A stretch of 64,000 nucleotides of DNA from assembly GCA_023053545.1 (NCBI GenBank), contig JAKZAN010000006.1, forward strand, positions 1,431,001 to 1,495,000. The letters run 5' to 3'. The DNA is from Lepidurus packardi. Taxonomy: Eukaryota > Arthropoda > Branchiopoda > Notostraca > Triopsidae. The notes under the pieces are model-generated. The model was given only the letters and a program-made list of their open reading frames with translations, searched no databases and was not told the origin of the DNA. Made by a program: the position numbers and the translations under genes. Of this stretch, positions 21,682 to 34,574 are shown one piece after another (the stretch's first letter is position 1; each line of letters starts with the position of its first letter).

Positions 21682-24600
21682 TCACTGTCTTTCAATGGTC
21701 TGGAAGAACCAATCGGTAAACCGTTTCAACTGTTCCGAAGCCGCCTGCGACTCCCCCTGTAACCGACGGTTATCGTCACGAAGTCTCCTCACTTCTTCCT
21801 CCAAAACTTCCCGCCTTCCTTCCTCGCTCCTTAAGCGCGTCTCCAACGAACCCACATGGCTCTGTAAGCTTCGCATTCGCTCATCAAACCCTGAACTAGC
21901 AACCATTCCAGGTATCTGCCTACTTAATCAATTGAGTCAGCATTTCTATCTACCTTTAAAGGAATTCAAAAATGATACCCTTGTCCCCGATTGGGATCCA
22001 TTCGCAAATTTTCCGCCATATCTTGTATCCAAGTAGCCAACGCTTGGTCAGCTTCATGATCTCTTTCCCTCCCATTTGCTGGCTCGGATCGTAAAGACAA
22101 TGCTGCCCCCTGTATGGCTCTGGCAGCTGCCTCTACCAAAGTCGACCATTCTAACTGATCAGCATCTGGGAACAGTAGCGGCGCAGGAACAGGCGCTGGA
22201 CTCGGTTGACTTCTAAGCTGTGCAACACTAAAGCAAAAAGTGGCATCTCATCAACACTAGTTTTTGTTTTTTTTTAAACACAATTTCAAGTAAGGATTTC
22301 TTACTCGTCTCGGAAAGGATCAGGCAACGCAGGGCTCGGCGAAGCATTTGAAATGACAGTGACAGGCCGTGCATGTGTGAATATCAATGTTTCCGCCGTG
22401 TCTTCTTCGTGGTCTTCCCGTTGACTTCGCAGTTCTTCACTGGGTTGACCGTCTTCTGCCTCGTCAGGGTTTATGAGTCGCATTAACTCCTCTTGAAGAT
22501 TCGACGAAGGCAAGTGTGCACTGCTCCGTTGGCTACTCCTTCCGCTGCTGCTATTACGCAATCGCGCTTCCGTTGTTGTACGCGGACTTTGGTTTCGACT
22601 GCTCCCACTGGAAGGCGTCAAGCGTCCTTGCGCTTTGCACCGTCTTCGCATTACAGGACTCACACTACCTGCCGATAATTCCTCTAATAAGGAAACAAAA
22701 TACATGAAAATACGTCCTCCACCTTTACGTTCAATTCGAAACTCACCTTCGCTTCTCGCTCCCATGAGCCTGTCACTTAATGGACTGCTGCTTGCGGAAT
22801 GAGTCTGGAAGCTGGAATGCTGGATTGGCGCCGACTGATTCGGCGAAGAATTCTTCAAAGCTAGGAGTCTTCCATGCACGGCTGCTTGGTAATCCGGAGG
22901 CTACAATCACATGAGGTACAAAGATTCATGATCGAAACGTCAGATTTCATTCAATTTGACAATGAAAGACAATGCTGAGAAAAGGGGAAACATACTTGCA
23001 GCGGCCTAGGCGTCATGTAGTGTTTCTCACGCAACTTCCCGCAACCTCCAGGTTCTTGAGGGCCTGGCACCGGACCTGGGGACCCTTCTTTCCTGTCCCT
23101 CATACTCCGGTCCTTGTTCTCGCTCGCATGAGGATGGACATGTGTAGTGTTGTACCGTGGTTTGGGAGGGGGCGGTGTCATGTAATTGCCATTGTGTGGC
23201 TTAAAGATTTGATCATGGGACCGACTAGTTTTCAGTCGATTACTGCTATCCAAACTTCCCCCTACAACATCGTCACGCGGGTTGGCACTCGCTTTGTTGG
23301 CGCTCTGCGCACTCACATGGCTTTCTGTATCTGGAAGAGACAGCTTGGGTTCGTTGCCAGTAAACAGCTCACAACTATAACCGGGCCTCAAACGAGACGC
23401 CGTGTTTTGAAACTTTCTTTGATTGGGAGTAGCTCGGTTAGGTAATGGTGGGGGAGGGGACTCAGACACGGATTTGAAGTCCGAGTCCGGCAGAGGGTCG
23501 TACCAGGGATCATCGCTCGAATGCCCACTGGATGTACTTGTTAGCGTACCCTAAATAAAATGAATTTAAAAAAATAGTCTTTAGACAACTTTGTTCGCTT
23601 TATCTCACTAACCGTATCTTTCGGCACAACGATAGGCTGATGTTCTGGATGCCCATAAGAACGGGAGCTGCTACCGGTTCCATAGCCGGAGCTCCCTGAC
23701 GATCGAGGTGGCGACAAACTGCGTTCATTGCGTCCTAAAACAAACCCGCTATGGGGCTCAGCACTTCCAGGCATCGAGCGTAGAGATTCGCACTGGGAGG
23801 ATTTTTGCAAATTTTCATAGTCACCTTCCAAACTCGAAGATAAGTAAGGACAATGTTCTACATTGCATCCCCTTTTGAAGAAAAAAAAATCCGAGTTAAA
23901 CAAATTATCAGTTTTTCGAGAAAAAAAAAAGTGTTCCATCCAGATTATTGGTAAATATGGCATGGAATATAATTTACTTTCTGGGTGTTCCGTCAGGTAA
24001 CGGCGGAATGAGTGTGACCGACACCACTAGGGACGTTTTGAGCAAATCCACCATTTGTTCATGGGATAAGTTAGCCACAGGCATTTTGCAAATCTGAAAC
24101 CAGGAAGATAGCACCATTTAGATTGTGGTAAATGCACTCAAAAACACAAATCATACCTCAACAAGTCGGGCTCCTTGTCGCAGTCCTGCAACCCACGCAG
24201 GGCCATGCGGTTGTACTTCTGTAACCAACCCATCTGGCTGTACATGGAAACCCAATTGCCCTAAGGCATTACGATTCAGAGTCATCTCCTTTACTTCCGT
24301 TCCGGACGTTACCATGCGTAATCGGTCGCATATCTCAGGAATCTCGTCTGCCTCCGTATCTCGGCAATGCAGACAGATTGATTCACCCTGATGATAAAAC
24401 ACCCTCAAACTAAAAGACAGGAATATTAATTACATGATACACGCAAAAGGTTTTTAGACAACCACGACTACCTTGTGGTTGTAGTTGCCCAACCCAGAAC
24501 CGTCTTACAGGTAATGGCAAAAATGGGAGTCTTGGTCGTCTCTTCCACCAAGATAAGCGTCTCAGCAGCTACGCCCAGGAACGCGGGAATACCACTATTA

Positions 24601-27600
24601 CTACTGTCTTCGACTTGTACTAGCCAACAAACGGCACCTCGCAAATTGCGGTCCGCTTTAAATTTAGCCCGGAGTCGTTCCTTCTTCCTACTCGTAAAAG
24701 TCAACATGGACGCTACAACAAAAAGGACACGCTCGTTATCTCTCTTAGAGAGCAATTCTAAAGAATCCTTACGAAATTTAGATCCAGTGTCTAGCGTCAT
24801 GGCAGTGACATAATTGGCAGCTAAATCTTTCAAATACTCTTGCCTAGTGCGGGTGGCCATAGTGGCAAATTTCGCAGATCTGTGGGCCGCATGTTCGGCA
24901 TTTATAGCTTTGGCTAGCATGAATTCCACAAAGGCTGCGTTTTTGGAGAACACCGCTGGATCCGGCAAGGCAGGACCAAAAGTAGGCACTTCTTTGGATC
25001 GGCTTACCGCCACGCTATACTGCACGTGTTCAGTGCACGGATTATGGGCGCGTACCACAATAAAAACGTGTTGAAATTGGGAACGGATATTGCGTGGCGT
25101 GAATGGCAATGCGCCCGGTTCTTGGAACACAATGGTGACAATATCATTACCGATATGTCGTTTCCTCAACAACTAGAAAAAAAAACAAAAAAAAAACACG
25201 TTAATCCAAGTAAATTCCTACATTGTCTAGCAAACTACTGTAGCAAACAAGGGAGTCGTAACTATATTTTACCTGTTGACGGTTATTAGGCGTAAAAGGT
25301 AACATAGTCGAAACGTGAAACATAACTTCGCAATTCTGGTACTGCGCATAAACCGAGAATAAGCCAGTGGAATCCACTGCAATGTGAGTAAACAAAAATG
25401 AGCTATTTCCTGTTCCAAAAGAATAAAAAAAGGAAATGTACAACTCTTACTTTTATTATCCAACCCAGCTTTGTATTTGTCAAAGCTTTTGAGTCGCACC
25501 CGTTGCCCAATAAGGTCTAAAAATTCAAGGAATGCAGGTCCAGCGTCTTCATTGTTATACATTTCCTCTTCCGTTGCTTGATGAGCTTTACAGTACAACA
25601 CCCCCACTTTGTATTGACTGGACAAGCCTTGTTGATCAAGCTTTAGCAACTGGTCTTCCGTAGACACACCCGAAATTGCCAACCGCAAACTAAAGAATCA
25701 TAAATTCAAGATTTTAAAGACCCTGAATTTAAGCACTAATTTTTTTTAGTCGTTCTATGTATACCATGACAACTGAATCTCGGGAGCCATAAAATCCAAG
25801 ACATCCCTGGTATGTAGACCTTTGGAACCAGGCGCTTTTAACGTGGGAATGGCATCTTCCATGATGGTCCCGCGCATCGTTAACAACTAAACCACATGTC
25901 CGTTTTATTTCGGTCTCAAACATCCCATAAAGAAAAGCCTTTAACTTACTTCACTGGTACGAATAATGAGGCGGAACTGAGACTGGTTAGAATCTTCTTC
26001 CACCTTCTCGCGTTTAATGCTGATAGCTAAAGGACCCAAGTTGTCGTCCATGCCAAACCAATTTTGGTGTTCTAACAATAGGACCAACAGACATTTTTAG
26101 TGCCAGTGTCACTTTCGAGGTTCCCCAACATATATTTCTTGAGAACAACAAAAAAAGATCCTTGAAACGAAAAAAAAAAAAAACTCACCTTGGCCATAGA
26201 AGTAAGTGTGGTAGTAATAAGCACCTTGGTCATTGCCTTCGATCATATTACGCTGTTTTTGATAAGGACAAAGGCCTGTTCGCCAATGCGTGTTACCCGC
26301 ACGGGATTCCAAAACGGTCACGCCGTACGTATTAGCTGGACGACGGTACAACTCGCTCGGTGCTATTCCATTAACTTCGCTATGGAGCTTAACTGTTAGA
26401 ACGCCCACGAACCCCAGAAAACGAAATAAAAGTTAGCCTGATAAACACGAGTAAAAAAAAAAAGACGAAAAAAAATGTTATTATTACCCATATTACTGTT
26501 CTTACCAAGCTTGTCCGGATTTGTCACTCCTCCAACGATCCATTGCGGCTCGCCGCCCAATTCATTACGGAAATACGGGCAACTGTGTAGTAAATTAAAA
26601 CCGATTTAGACATGAGAACAAACAACCCCACCAAGAATGCAATTATAGAACGATAGCGATGTTTTTGACCCAGTTGGGGAGCTTTTATGACCCTCATAGC
26701 CCAATGACTCAAAAGTTATAAAAAAAAAAAATTAACTACGTCTTGCGCTGTAGACGGAGCATTATCTTGTCAACACATACCAAGGAAGTTTCTTTTTTTT
26801 TTGCCAAACAGTGCCAACGATATATTTGCAACTATTGTTTGAAGCCAAATTTTTCCGTGTGAGAAAAAGGGAAAAGATGAAACAGCAACACAAGATAATT
26901 ACTTCAAAACGAGTTGATTTGTCTTCCCGTCTCCGTGATCTGTAGGTTCGGGCGGGTCTTCTGCTACCCTCAGAGGAGGGGTTTCAGATTCCGGAACACT
27001 TCGCTGGCTTCGCAGTGAGTTTTTGCCCGTTTGGCCCACCATAGAAGCAGCTGACGCGCCAGTCGTAGTGTTTCTCCGTTGCGCGAGCATTCTCCGCAGC
27101 CTTGCGGCATACCTGAGCGAGGAAAACGCACAGAAAGATGTTATAAATAAACTCTAGTCACTCAGAAACAGTCTTATCTTGCGTTTCCTTCAAGACTTGA
27201 TAAATTTTGCGTGCAATCTGGACAATTATCTCCGTCGGAGTCCGAGAAACTCACCCTAAGTTGACGGTCATGCTCTGCCAGTCATGATGCCCAAATGCTT
27301 TTTTCCTGGTTTTCTCTTCCAAGCGTGACTCCGAGTCAATATCCTGTAGCACCACGTGGGCGGCGGTTGAGCCCTCCTGATGCATTGTTGCTTCCCCGAG
27401 TGCGGATGGGCTGGCGTCCAAATTGGCCGGTACGGTGGCCGTTTTAGTTCCGCTAACAGACACATTGCCCTGGCTGCCACCACTGCTTCGCCACTTGCGG
27501 AATAACGAATTGTCAACCGACGAGCGCTGCGCTACTCCCATTCCGCCACTGCCATTGGGAATTCCTCCGCCGGCTGCCGCGGTGGAAGACGATGAATTGG

Positions 27601-28426
27601 AAAGCGACGCTGGGGCGACCGACGAGGCACAAGTACTGAGACTAGTAGGCAGTACGACATTCACACTCTTGGATTTGTCTTTCACTTTCACATGCTCTTT
27701 GAGAACCACATTACTGCCCGAGCCCACATTTTTGCTCTCTTTCTTCTCACGGTCCCATAAAAATTTCGTAAATTTGGAACGTGGTTTAGGGCTGCTGGGC
27801 TCTGTAACCGCACTTCGCTGCTGATAGTTAGCGGAGTAGGAAGATTCGGTTAGGGAAACCGGACCACCACTCCCTCTGGTCGTTATATGCGATTTCGAAG
27901 ACGTTGAAGAAGAGCTCGAAGATGAAAAGTTGGGTTTCAACAATTCCGCTAGCCGACTCGGTGCGCAGCCTACGTTCATGGACGTATCGTGCAAGGCTTG
28001 GTCTCGGGTCAAGGAGTTGTTCGCATTGCCTTCATCTTCGCTAGGGTGCGCACCCAAGTCCCGCAACAACGCGATAAAATCTTCGCGCTCGGTATCATTC
28101 CCCAGCGCGTCTATGGAGCCGTGGCTTCCGTACTCGCGATGAACCGAGCCACCTTCACTCATAACATTATTGTTCTGCGTCGTAGTGGAGGAACCGGTTC
28201 GCTCCAAATGGCCATTGGATTGCCTCAAAGCGGGATGCATATGCGCCACTTGGATCCGGGCCGCAGCAGCATTTTTGTTCGAAGTCACCAAACGTTCGCT
28301 ATAAGACGCTCGCATATCAGGCGTCCCAAATTTACCGTATGGTGAATACAAACCCGACCCATGGGTCTGGGCATGGTTCCCAGTGGGCGTGGTACGCATT
28401 TGTGAAGGGTTGTAATAGTGCGGCAT
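21682..28426 (-). CDS. SIPA1L: SIPA1-like RapGAP with PDZ domain and C-terminal coiled coil (SPAR family)
   Basis: SIPA1-like proteins switch off Rap GTPases at the actin cytoskeleton and cell junctions. About 16 exons read on the minus strand. The first (28426-27255) is Ser/Gly-rich and ends [12 protein letters not shown]; then 27112-26903 and 26582-26506 ([16 protein letters not shown]), the [22 protein letters not shown] block, and [21 protein letters not shown]. Next are [31 protein letters not shown] and [19 protein letters not shown] (RapGAP core with the expected catalytic Asn in GND). The PDZ domain lies at about 24410-24000 ([19 protein letters not shown]...), then long disordered Ser/Pro segments. 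The protein ends in a coiled coil ([19 protein letters not shown]...[12 protein letters not shown]) matching the SPAR C-terminal domain. A CRE overlapping an E-box lies 80 bp before the start codon. One such gene is expected in arthropods, so the vertebrate paralogue number is not assigned. Confidence 0.95.
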
Positions 28427-28502
28427 GGTCTGCTCATGCGCAAAGCGTCAAGTCACTCAATCAAGGGCCGGAATTGATTCATCATGGGTCCACGATTCCA
28501 TT

Positions 28503-28514
28503 CACGTGACGTCA
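28503..28514. promoter_or_regulatory. Overlapping E-box and CRE upstream of the SIPA1-like gene
   Basis: CACGTG at 28503-28508 overlaps TGACGTCA at 28507-28514, about 80 bp upstream of the start codon on the minus strand. Both are perfect palindromes. A bZIP/bHLH-responsive promoter element is inferred, not shown. Confidence 0.45.
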
Positions 28515-31500
28515 CAGAAAACCTCCCAGAATACGCATCCGTCTCCATTTCATCTAACCGTGGAAAAAAGAAGAACAATTTACATGAGAAAAACAAAAGA
28601 AAGATACAATGAAAAACACCAAACTCCCATCTCCCACTTTCTCTATTTGCACTCAGGGAGAACCAACAAGCCAAAAGGAAATGAAAAAGTCTTGAAACGT
28701 AATCAAACCCAGTTTCTCTTCATTGTGGAATGACCCATATTGCACGGCAAACTCCTCGCCTCAGGTGAGTAAGTATGTACGCTCGTATTCCACAGGACAA
28801 AACTGAACTCGTGATAAGACCTTATGACTCAAACGGAAATCTAGCGCCCTGCCATGTCAAAGGTATAAGCGTCTTTTCTAGAGACTTTCACGTTGGAAAC
28901 ACATCATTTGCATAGTAGTACCGTCCAAAGGGGGAAACTACGTCGTTTCATTCTCACGGCCTTGGGTTCGCCCTGCAACTGGTCTTAGTTTCTCGGACGA
29001 TTGTACTGGCTGAGCAGCTCAGGCCAGCCAAGGCAGCTGTGGTAAAGTAAGCAAGCAGGTTTTCGCATGTTAAACCGGAAGTTGGGTGTTCTCCACGCTT
29101 GAACGCCCGCCTATACAGTTTTACACCGTTTTCCATTTCCATAATGAACTTATTCTCACACATAATCTAGATTGATATTGGCCACTGAACATAGAAGCTC
29201 CAAACGGATATCCGATTTTGAATCCTAGGAAAGTTACCATGCCCCTTTTACGTATTTTTATCTATCATTCTTTTTTTTTTAATCTGATAAGGAAAATTGG
29301 ACTTGGCTTGCAACATTGGGAGAATTGCAATGTATGTTCGTACTGTGTAGTGGAATCTAGGAAACGTTTCCGTATCCTGTTTAGTAAAAAAACATAGTAA
29401 TTTAAAACTGCAATGTCAAACAATGATGATGTGCAGGAAAAGGATGTTTTAGTGGTTTTACCACAGATTTTTCAAATCTGATATTAAACCTTGGGTTCAA
29501 ACGCCACATTCCCCGTTTCCTGCAAGTAACTTCGGGTAAATCTTAAATAAGTGAGACAACTCTCTTTACGTCTCAAGGATGGAAGGTAAGCTTTTATTGT
29601 AATGCTGCTATTATTAGTTAAACTTGGTTTTGTAGTTTGTAGTTTGCACTCTTACCAAAGTGGAGCTAGATCTAACAAAAGCTATTACAGAAGGTAAAAG
29701 GGCAATATCGTGAGTGACCTTTTGGCACCTGTGAGGTAATGAGGGAGTCATTTACTCGACTTTAACGACAGCCAGCTTTTTCAAGATACTCTCGCCTATA
29801 GGGCTTCCAAGTGGTTCGTTAATCCAAAGTCTTTTGTTACTCCACAGTGCACAAAAAAATGCGACGAACTCTTAGACCAGAAACAAAATGGCAAAAAAAA
29901 AGTTTTAACTTTTTTGGCTCTATTGCCCCCCATCCCCCTTAAAAAAACGATGCCAGGATGGTGATTAATGCGTAGCTAAACATCACAACAGCTATCAAAG
30001 TAAAGTTCCTGTGCCCGTAATTGGACACACTGCCGTATATCTGCACAAGAGTGGGAGGCAAAGATTGGTAAAGCTTGATTAGACCAAGGTAAAACGACCC
30101 TGACCGAGACCGACAGGGACAGGACGGATAACTAAAAGCAAAGGACCTCACAAAGAAAAATTTCCCCGTTTATAGTACTGTATAGTCCCGAACTCCCACA
30201 TGCTAAACATTAGCGTCAATTCGAACAATTTCTTCCCAGGTTAATTTCAAATATATGGCCCCCTTATTTCTGGTTTCTGCGGGAAGGTCAGATACAGCCC
30301 TTTTGCAGTGGCGGAATAGACACACCAAATGTCTGCGACTTAATCGAACTTGATTAACCTCAATCAAGGCGTTGTAAAATCCGAACGAAGCGCAAACCCT
30401 GAAAACCCGCTTACTAAGCAGGAGGTCAAGAGAAGCCATGTGGAAACACCCTTAGGGCAGTATTTTACACCACAATGTACAATCGTAACCAAGCCCTCGG
30501 CTATGTTATAGCTTAGGGGAAGGGAGCACAAACCAGGGTGGAGGAAAGAGTAAGAGGGGATTTTACGAAAAACCCACTTCCGGTGGGAAACGTCAACGTA
30601 ATGCCGACAAATGAGAGGCCGTGCAATCCGAAGACATTTAGATGACAGGCAAAGAGCGTGATGTCTCCCTGTACCAAATATTTCTACTTGGAGAGTAATC
30701 CCTTCAGACTTGGGGAATGGCATGGTTGAGGTTTAAAACAAAGAAGGCACGACGACTTTGTGTTTACGACTGACGGCTCTGTAGGTTTCTTTCCCGTTTA
30801 ATGTAATCTTTAACACCTTTTGCCAGTGTGTAAACTGGAAACGTGAAGGACTCGTATGGCCTGTAAAAGGATTGGTCGAGTTTTTAAAGCTGTGCTATCT
30901 CTAAATGCTAAAAAGGTCTTTTATTTTGGGCTTGAATTAAAGCAATGAAAACGTGTATTCTTCGCAACACGTACTTTTTTAACGAAGCTGTTTAAGATGT
31001 GTGAAAAGACCGTGGAACTTAATGGTTTTTCTTCGCTTTGCTGAAGACAGAGGAGGCTTACGATAGGGAGGTTTCAAAAATTTCGTTTGGGCTGGCTGAG
31101 AATAGAACGGGAAGCTGTGAGTGACGAGTTATTTGCATGTAAGCTAACAGTAAACGCACGAAGCTGCCTGGCGGGATTTTTTTTTAATGTTATACTTAGA
31201 CTTACGTTACAGGAGCAGTTCTTAAACCACATAAATCCTTGGTCTATAAAAGTTAGCACACAGAAACAGGAAGCCTGACCCGTAACCCGTCTAGGAATAC
31301 TATAACTCGACCGATTCTACTACATTCTTCCTAGGAAGTTGACCTTCAATCTGAAACATTTGAATAACTTACTTTGCATAACAAGGATATATCCTCAAAA
31401 TAACAGGCACTGGTGAGTGTTGATCAATACTCTAAGAATACACAAACTTTACGCAGCACGACAGAAATATAATCTAAACAATAACCTAAGAGAACCAACA

Positions 31501-32038
31501 CACCCTCCAAACAGTCACATTCCAATTTCTGAACTGATGAGAACCCCACTCCACGCCAAACAATGGCCGCCCTATCTTTCTTTCCTACGGGCTGGTTTAG
31601 AACAACCAATCAGAAGATCTGAAGCCAGCGCGAGATTTAAAGAGAGTTGAAATCACGTTTTTATGTACCCCTTCCTTTTTTTCTATTTGAGGAGTTAATA
31701 TTAAAATACATACAGAAAGAGAAAACTACCCATTTCTTTAATGGGACTAATTAACTTTAGAAAAACAATTCTTGTTACAGTATCTCAAATATACAAAGGA
31801 TGCACTCACTATTCAGTACTTGTTATGTTTATTTAGCATAAAGAAAAAGTAGATTGAAAGATAATTATATTTAGAGTATAATTTATGAATTGAATAATAA
31901 TGACACATTTATGTGTAAAAATCGTATATATATCGCCATCTACCGATTTTTATGTCTACTACGGGTCAAACCAACAGCTTGCGACATTTTATTGGGCTTT
32001 CTTTTGTTGTTGATCTGCGTGTGTTTTAAGATTCCAGT
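28515..32038. other. Intergenic region between the SIPA1-like gene and SNW1
   Basis: About 3.5 kb between divergent genes. Apart from a tRNA-like foldback at 29437-29520 I recognise no gene. The open frames on either strand are short, lack domains and show no coherent splice partners. Non-coding first exons of either neighbour may lie here. Confidence 0.45.
29437..29520 (+). ncRNA. tRNA-Glu(UUC)-like cloverleaf, probably a tRNA relic
   Basis: The sequence folds into tRNA-like arms. The D arm is GTGG/CCAC. A perfect 5-bp anticodon stem (CAGAT/ATCTG) encloses the 7-nt loop TTTTCAA, putting UUC at the anticodon position. A B-box-like GGTTCAAAC follows, and an imperfect acceptor foldback (GGATGT against ACATTCC, extended by GGAAA/TTTCC). 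The T stem is only about 3 bp and the acceptor has a bulge, so it is more likely a decayed tRNA or tRNA-derived SINE head than a working tRNA. Confidence 0.3.
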
Positions 32039-34091
32039 ATGTCTCTTCTAACAAGGTATTTCTGTGAGATTTAATGTATTATGTATATTGATAGTCTTTT
32101 TTAGCGTTCTACCTGCTCCAAGCAAGGTTCCTTGGGATAGAGAAATTGAAGACTACAAAAAGCAAGCTGAATCGGCTCAAAATCGTACTACTTCGTTAAT
32201 TGTAGCATCGAAAAGTGCTCTTCCTTATGGCCAAAGAAGGGGATGGATGCCACGTACAGTTGACGTGAGATTCCTTAACATTTACTCTCCTGGATTTCGC
32301 TACTTAGATTCTGTAGGATTTTGATGATGGAGGCGCGTTTCCAGAAATCCATGCTGCCCAATATCCATTGGATATGGGACGGAAGGATAAGCCAGCCACA
32401 AGCAATGCCCTAGCGGTTCAGTTGGATGCAGAAGGCAAGATCAAATACGACATTCTAGCTCGCCAAGGACATGACAAAAAGACGGTATATACAAACACCT
32501 ATGTTTGTTGTCGGCTAAATATATGCATTCTGTTGTAGATCGTATACTCCAAGTTTACCGATCTACTGCCAAGCGAAGTCACGAACGAGGACGACGCTTC
32601 TTTACATCGCCCAGATGAAGAAGTAATTCAAGACATCACTGAACGAACCCGTGCGGCATTGGAAAGGTTAACACAGAGCAAAGTTGCATCTGCTTTGCCC
32701 GTTAGAGCTGCAGAAAAGCTTGCCCCTCCGCAGTATATTCGTTATACACCTGCTCAGCAAGGTGTGGCTTATGCTTCTGGAGCTAAACAACGCGTAATCC
32801 GTATGGTAGAAGCTCAGAAAGACCCTATGTCTCCACCACGCTTCAAGTAAGCCCGTAGCTTATTGTAATTGACTTATCATCTACAAACTCGACTTTATAG
32901 GATTAATCAAAAGATTCCACGTGGACCGCCATCTCCCCCAGCTCCCGTTATGCATTCTCCGACGCGTAAAGTAACAGTGAAAGAGCAACAAGAATGGAAG
33001 ATTCCTCCCTGCATTTCTAACTGGAAAAACGCCAAAGTAATTCTTACGTTAGTTTGGAATGTATCTCAAGACTAAGCTATTGTTCAGGGTTACACGATTC
33101 CTTTGGATAAACGTCTAGCGGCTGATGGGCGAGGCCTGCAGCAAGTCCACATTAATGAAAATTTTGCCAAGTTGTCGGAGTCTTTGTACATTGCGGACAG
33201 AAAAGCTCGTGACGCTGTAGAAATGCGTGCTCAGTTGGAGAAGAAATTGGCCCAGAAAGAAAAGGAGAAAAAGGAAGACACTTTACGTCAGTTGGCTCAA
33301 AGAGTGCGCGAGGAACGCGCTGGGCTGAGAACAGCTGGCCCGTCGAATGCAGGTACGGCGTAGAAAAGCTTAAATAAGATCTTCTAAAAAATCAAACTCT
33401 GCTAGCACCCGAGGAAGTTCGAGAGCGTGATGAATTGCGTCATGAACGTCACCGCGAGCGCCAACGTGAAAGAAATTTGAATCGCAATGCACCGGATAAA
33501 AAGTACGTAGTGTTGTTAAATATGTAAGATTATTTCGTAATTACTCTTATTTTTCAGATCTAAGTTCGATCGCCAACGCGAGCGCGATATCAGTGAACAA
33601 ATCGCTTTGGGTCTTCCAGTACGCGCATCCAACACTGGCGAAGTCTTGTACGATCATCGTTTGCTCAACCAAGCACAGGGAATGGATAGCGGTTTTGGAG
33701 ACGATGAAACTTACGGTGTTTACGATAAGCCATGGCGTGAAACAGGAAATTTGGCGAGTCACTTGTATCGGCCGGCGAAGAATTTGGACAAAGACCTTTA
33801 TGGCGACGATTTGGACAAGTTGATGAACAGTAAACGGTAATAATTACTCGGCTTACTGTCACTTAGTTTTAATGGAGAGGTTTCTTTTTCTGTCTTTTAT
33901 TTAGGTTTGTGCCGGACAAAGAGTTCAGTGGAACGGATCGTGCTGCTGGGCGCGCTGGACCAGTGCAGTTTGAAAAGGATGAAGATCCTTTCGGCTTGGA
34001 TAAATTTTTGACCGAAGCTAGGCATGCCAGTAAGCGCCCTGGAGGAGAAGACCGAGACAAGGATAAAGATAAACGTCGTCGTCGGGACTAG
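32039..34091 (+). CDS. SNW1: SNW domain protein SNW1/SKIP, spliceosome and transcription co-regulator
   Basis: SNW1 is a core component of the activated spliceosome and a nuclear receptor/Notch co-regulator. Nine exons (the first only 17 nt, MSLLTS split by the intron) total 1,617 nt, or 538 residues, against 536 in human. Conserved blocks in order are VLPAPSKVPWDRE, PYGQRRGWMPR, DGGAFPEIHAAQYPLDMG, the SNW core (VRAAEKLAPPQYIRYTP, GAKQRVIRMVEAQKDPM, KIPRGPPSPPAPVMHSP, VKEQQEWKIPPCISNWKNAK) with the SNWKN signature, GYTIPLDKRLAADGRG, a charged helical stretch, YRPAKNLDKDLYGDDLD, FVPDKEFSGTDR and FEKDEDPFGLDKF. The C-terminus is basic and probably nuclear-localising. A poly(A) signal AATAAA lies at 34127-34132, 36 bp after the stop. 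All splice phases agree. Confidence 0.97.
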
Positions 34092-34574
34092 TTTGTTTTG
34101 TCTCTTATGGTTGCGGACAATATTTCAATAAAAGGTTTTGCGTAATGACCTTTCAAATGTCTTTAAGAAGAAAACAATTTCCTTAAATAAAAAAAAAATA
34201 TTATGTCTTGGAACGTTCTCACTCCGCGAAATATTTTTAGAAAAGCTCACCTTCAGACACAATAAATGACTTCCAACGAAAAATTCGACTAGGTTGTCGC
34301 TGTGTTAAAAATTGTTTGCAGAAAACTTGCTTGCTTCGTTTAACATACTGAGTAGCTTATCTTATGGTTTCATGTTTAATACGCTGTTGAGGTAACGCCG
34401 TCTTTTCAACGAAATTGGGACACAAGAAGGTTTTACTGAATTCCCCAAAACTGGATCAATTTGTGTATCAAACCGCATACATTCAGCCTTATAGCCACCA
34501 TTCAAAAACTGCAATGCCGTGTGACCCTTCAATTTTACATGCGTCATGAGATGTGTTTTGAGATCTGGATGGAG
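34092..34574. other. Convergent spacer between SNW1 and the receptor-like gene
   Basis: Holds the SNW1 3' end with its poly(A) signal. A 61-codon minus-strand frame at 34362-34547 could be a further exon of the receptor-like gene, but it has no recognisable content. Confidence 0.4.

Noticed and set aside
28954-29163. 69-codon minus-strand frame
   Set aside because: No recognisable content, no partner exon and no promoter or poly(A) context.
30300-30360. String resembling a tRNA-Leu 5' half (GTGGCGGAATAGACAC)
   Set aside because: No anticodon stem, T arm or closing acceptor stem could be formed.
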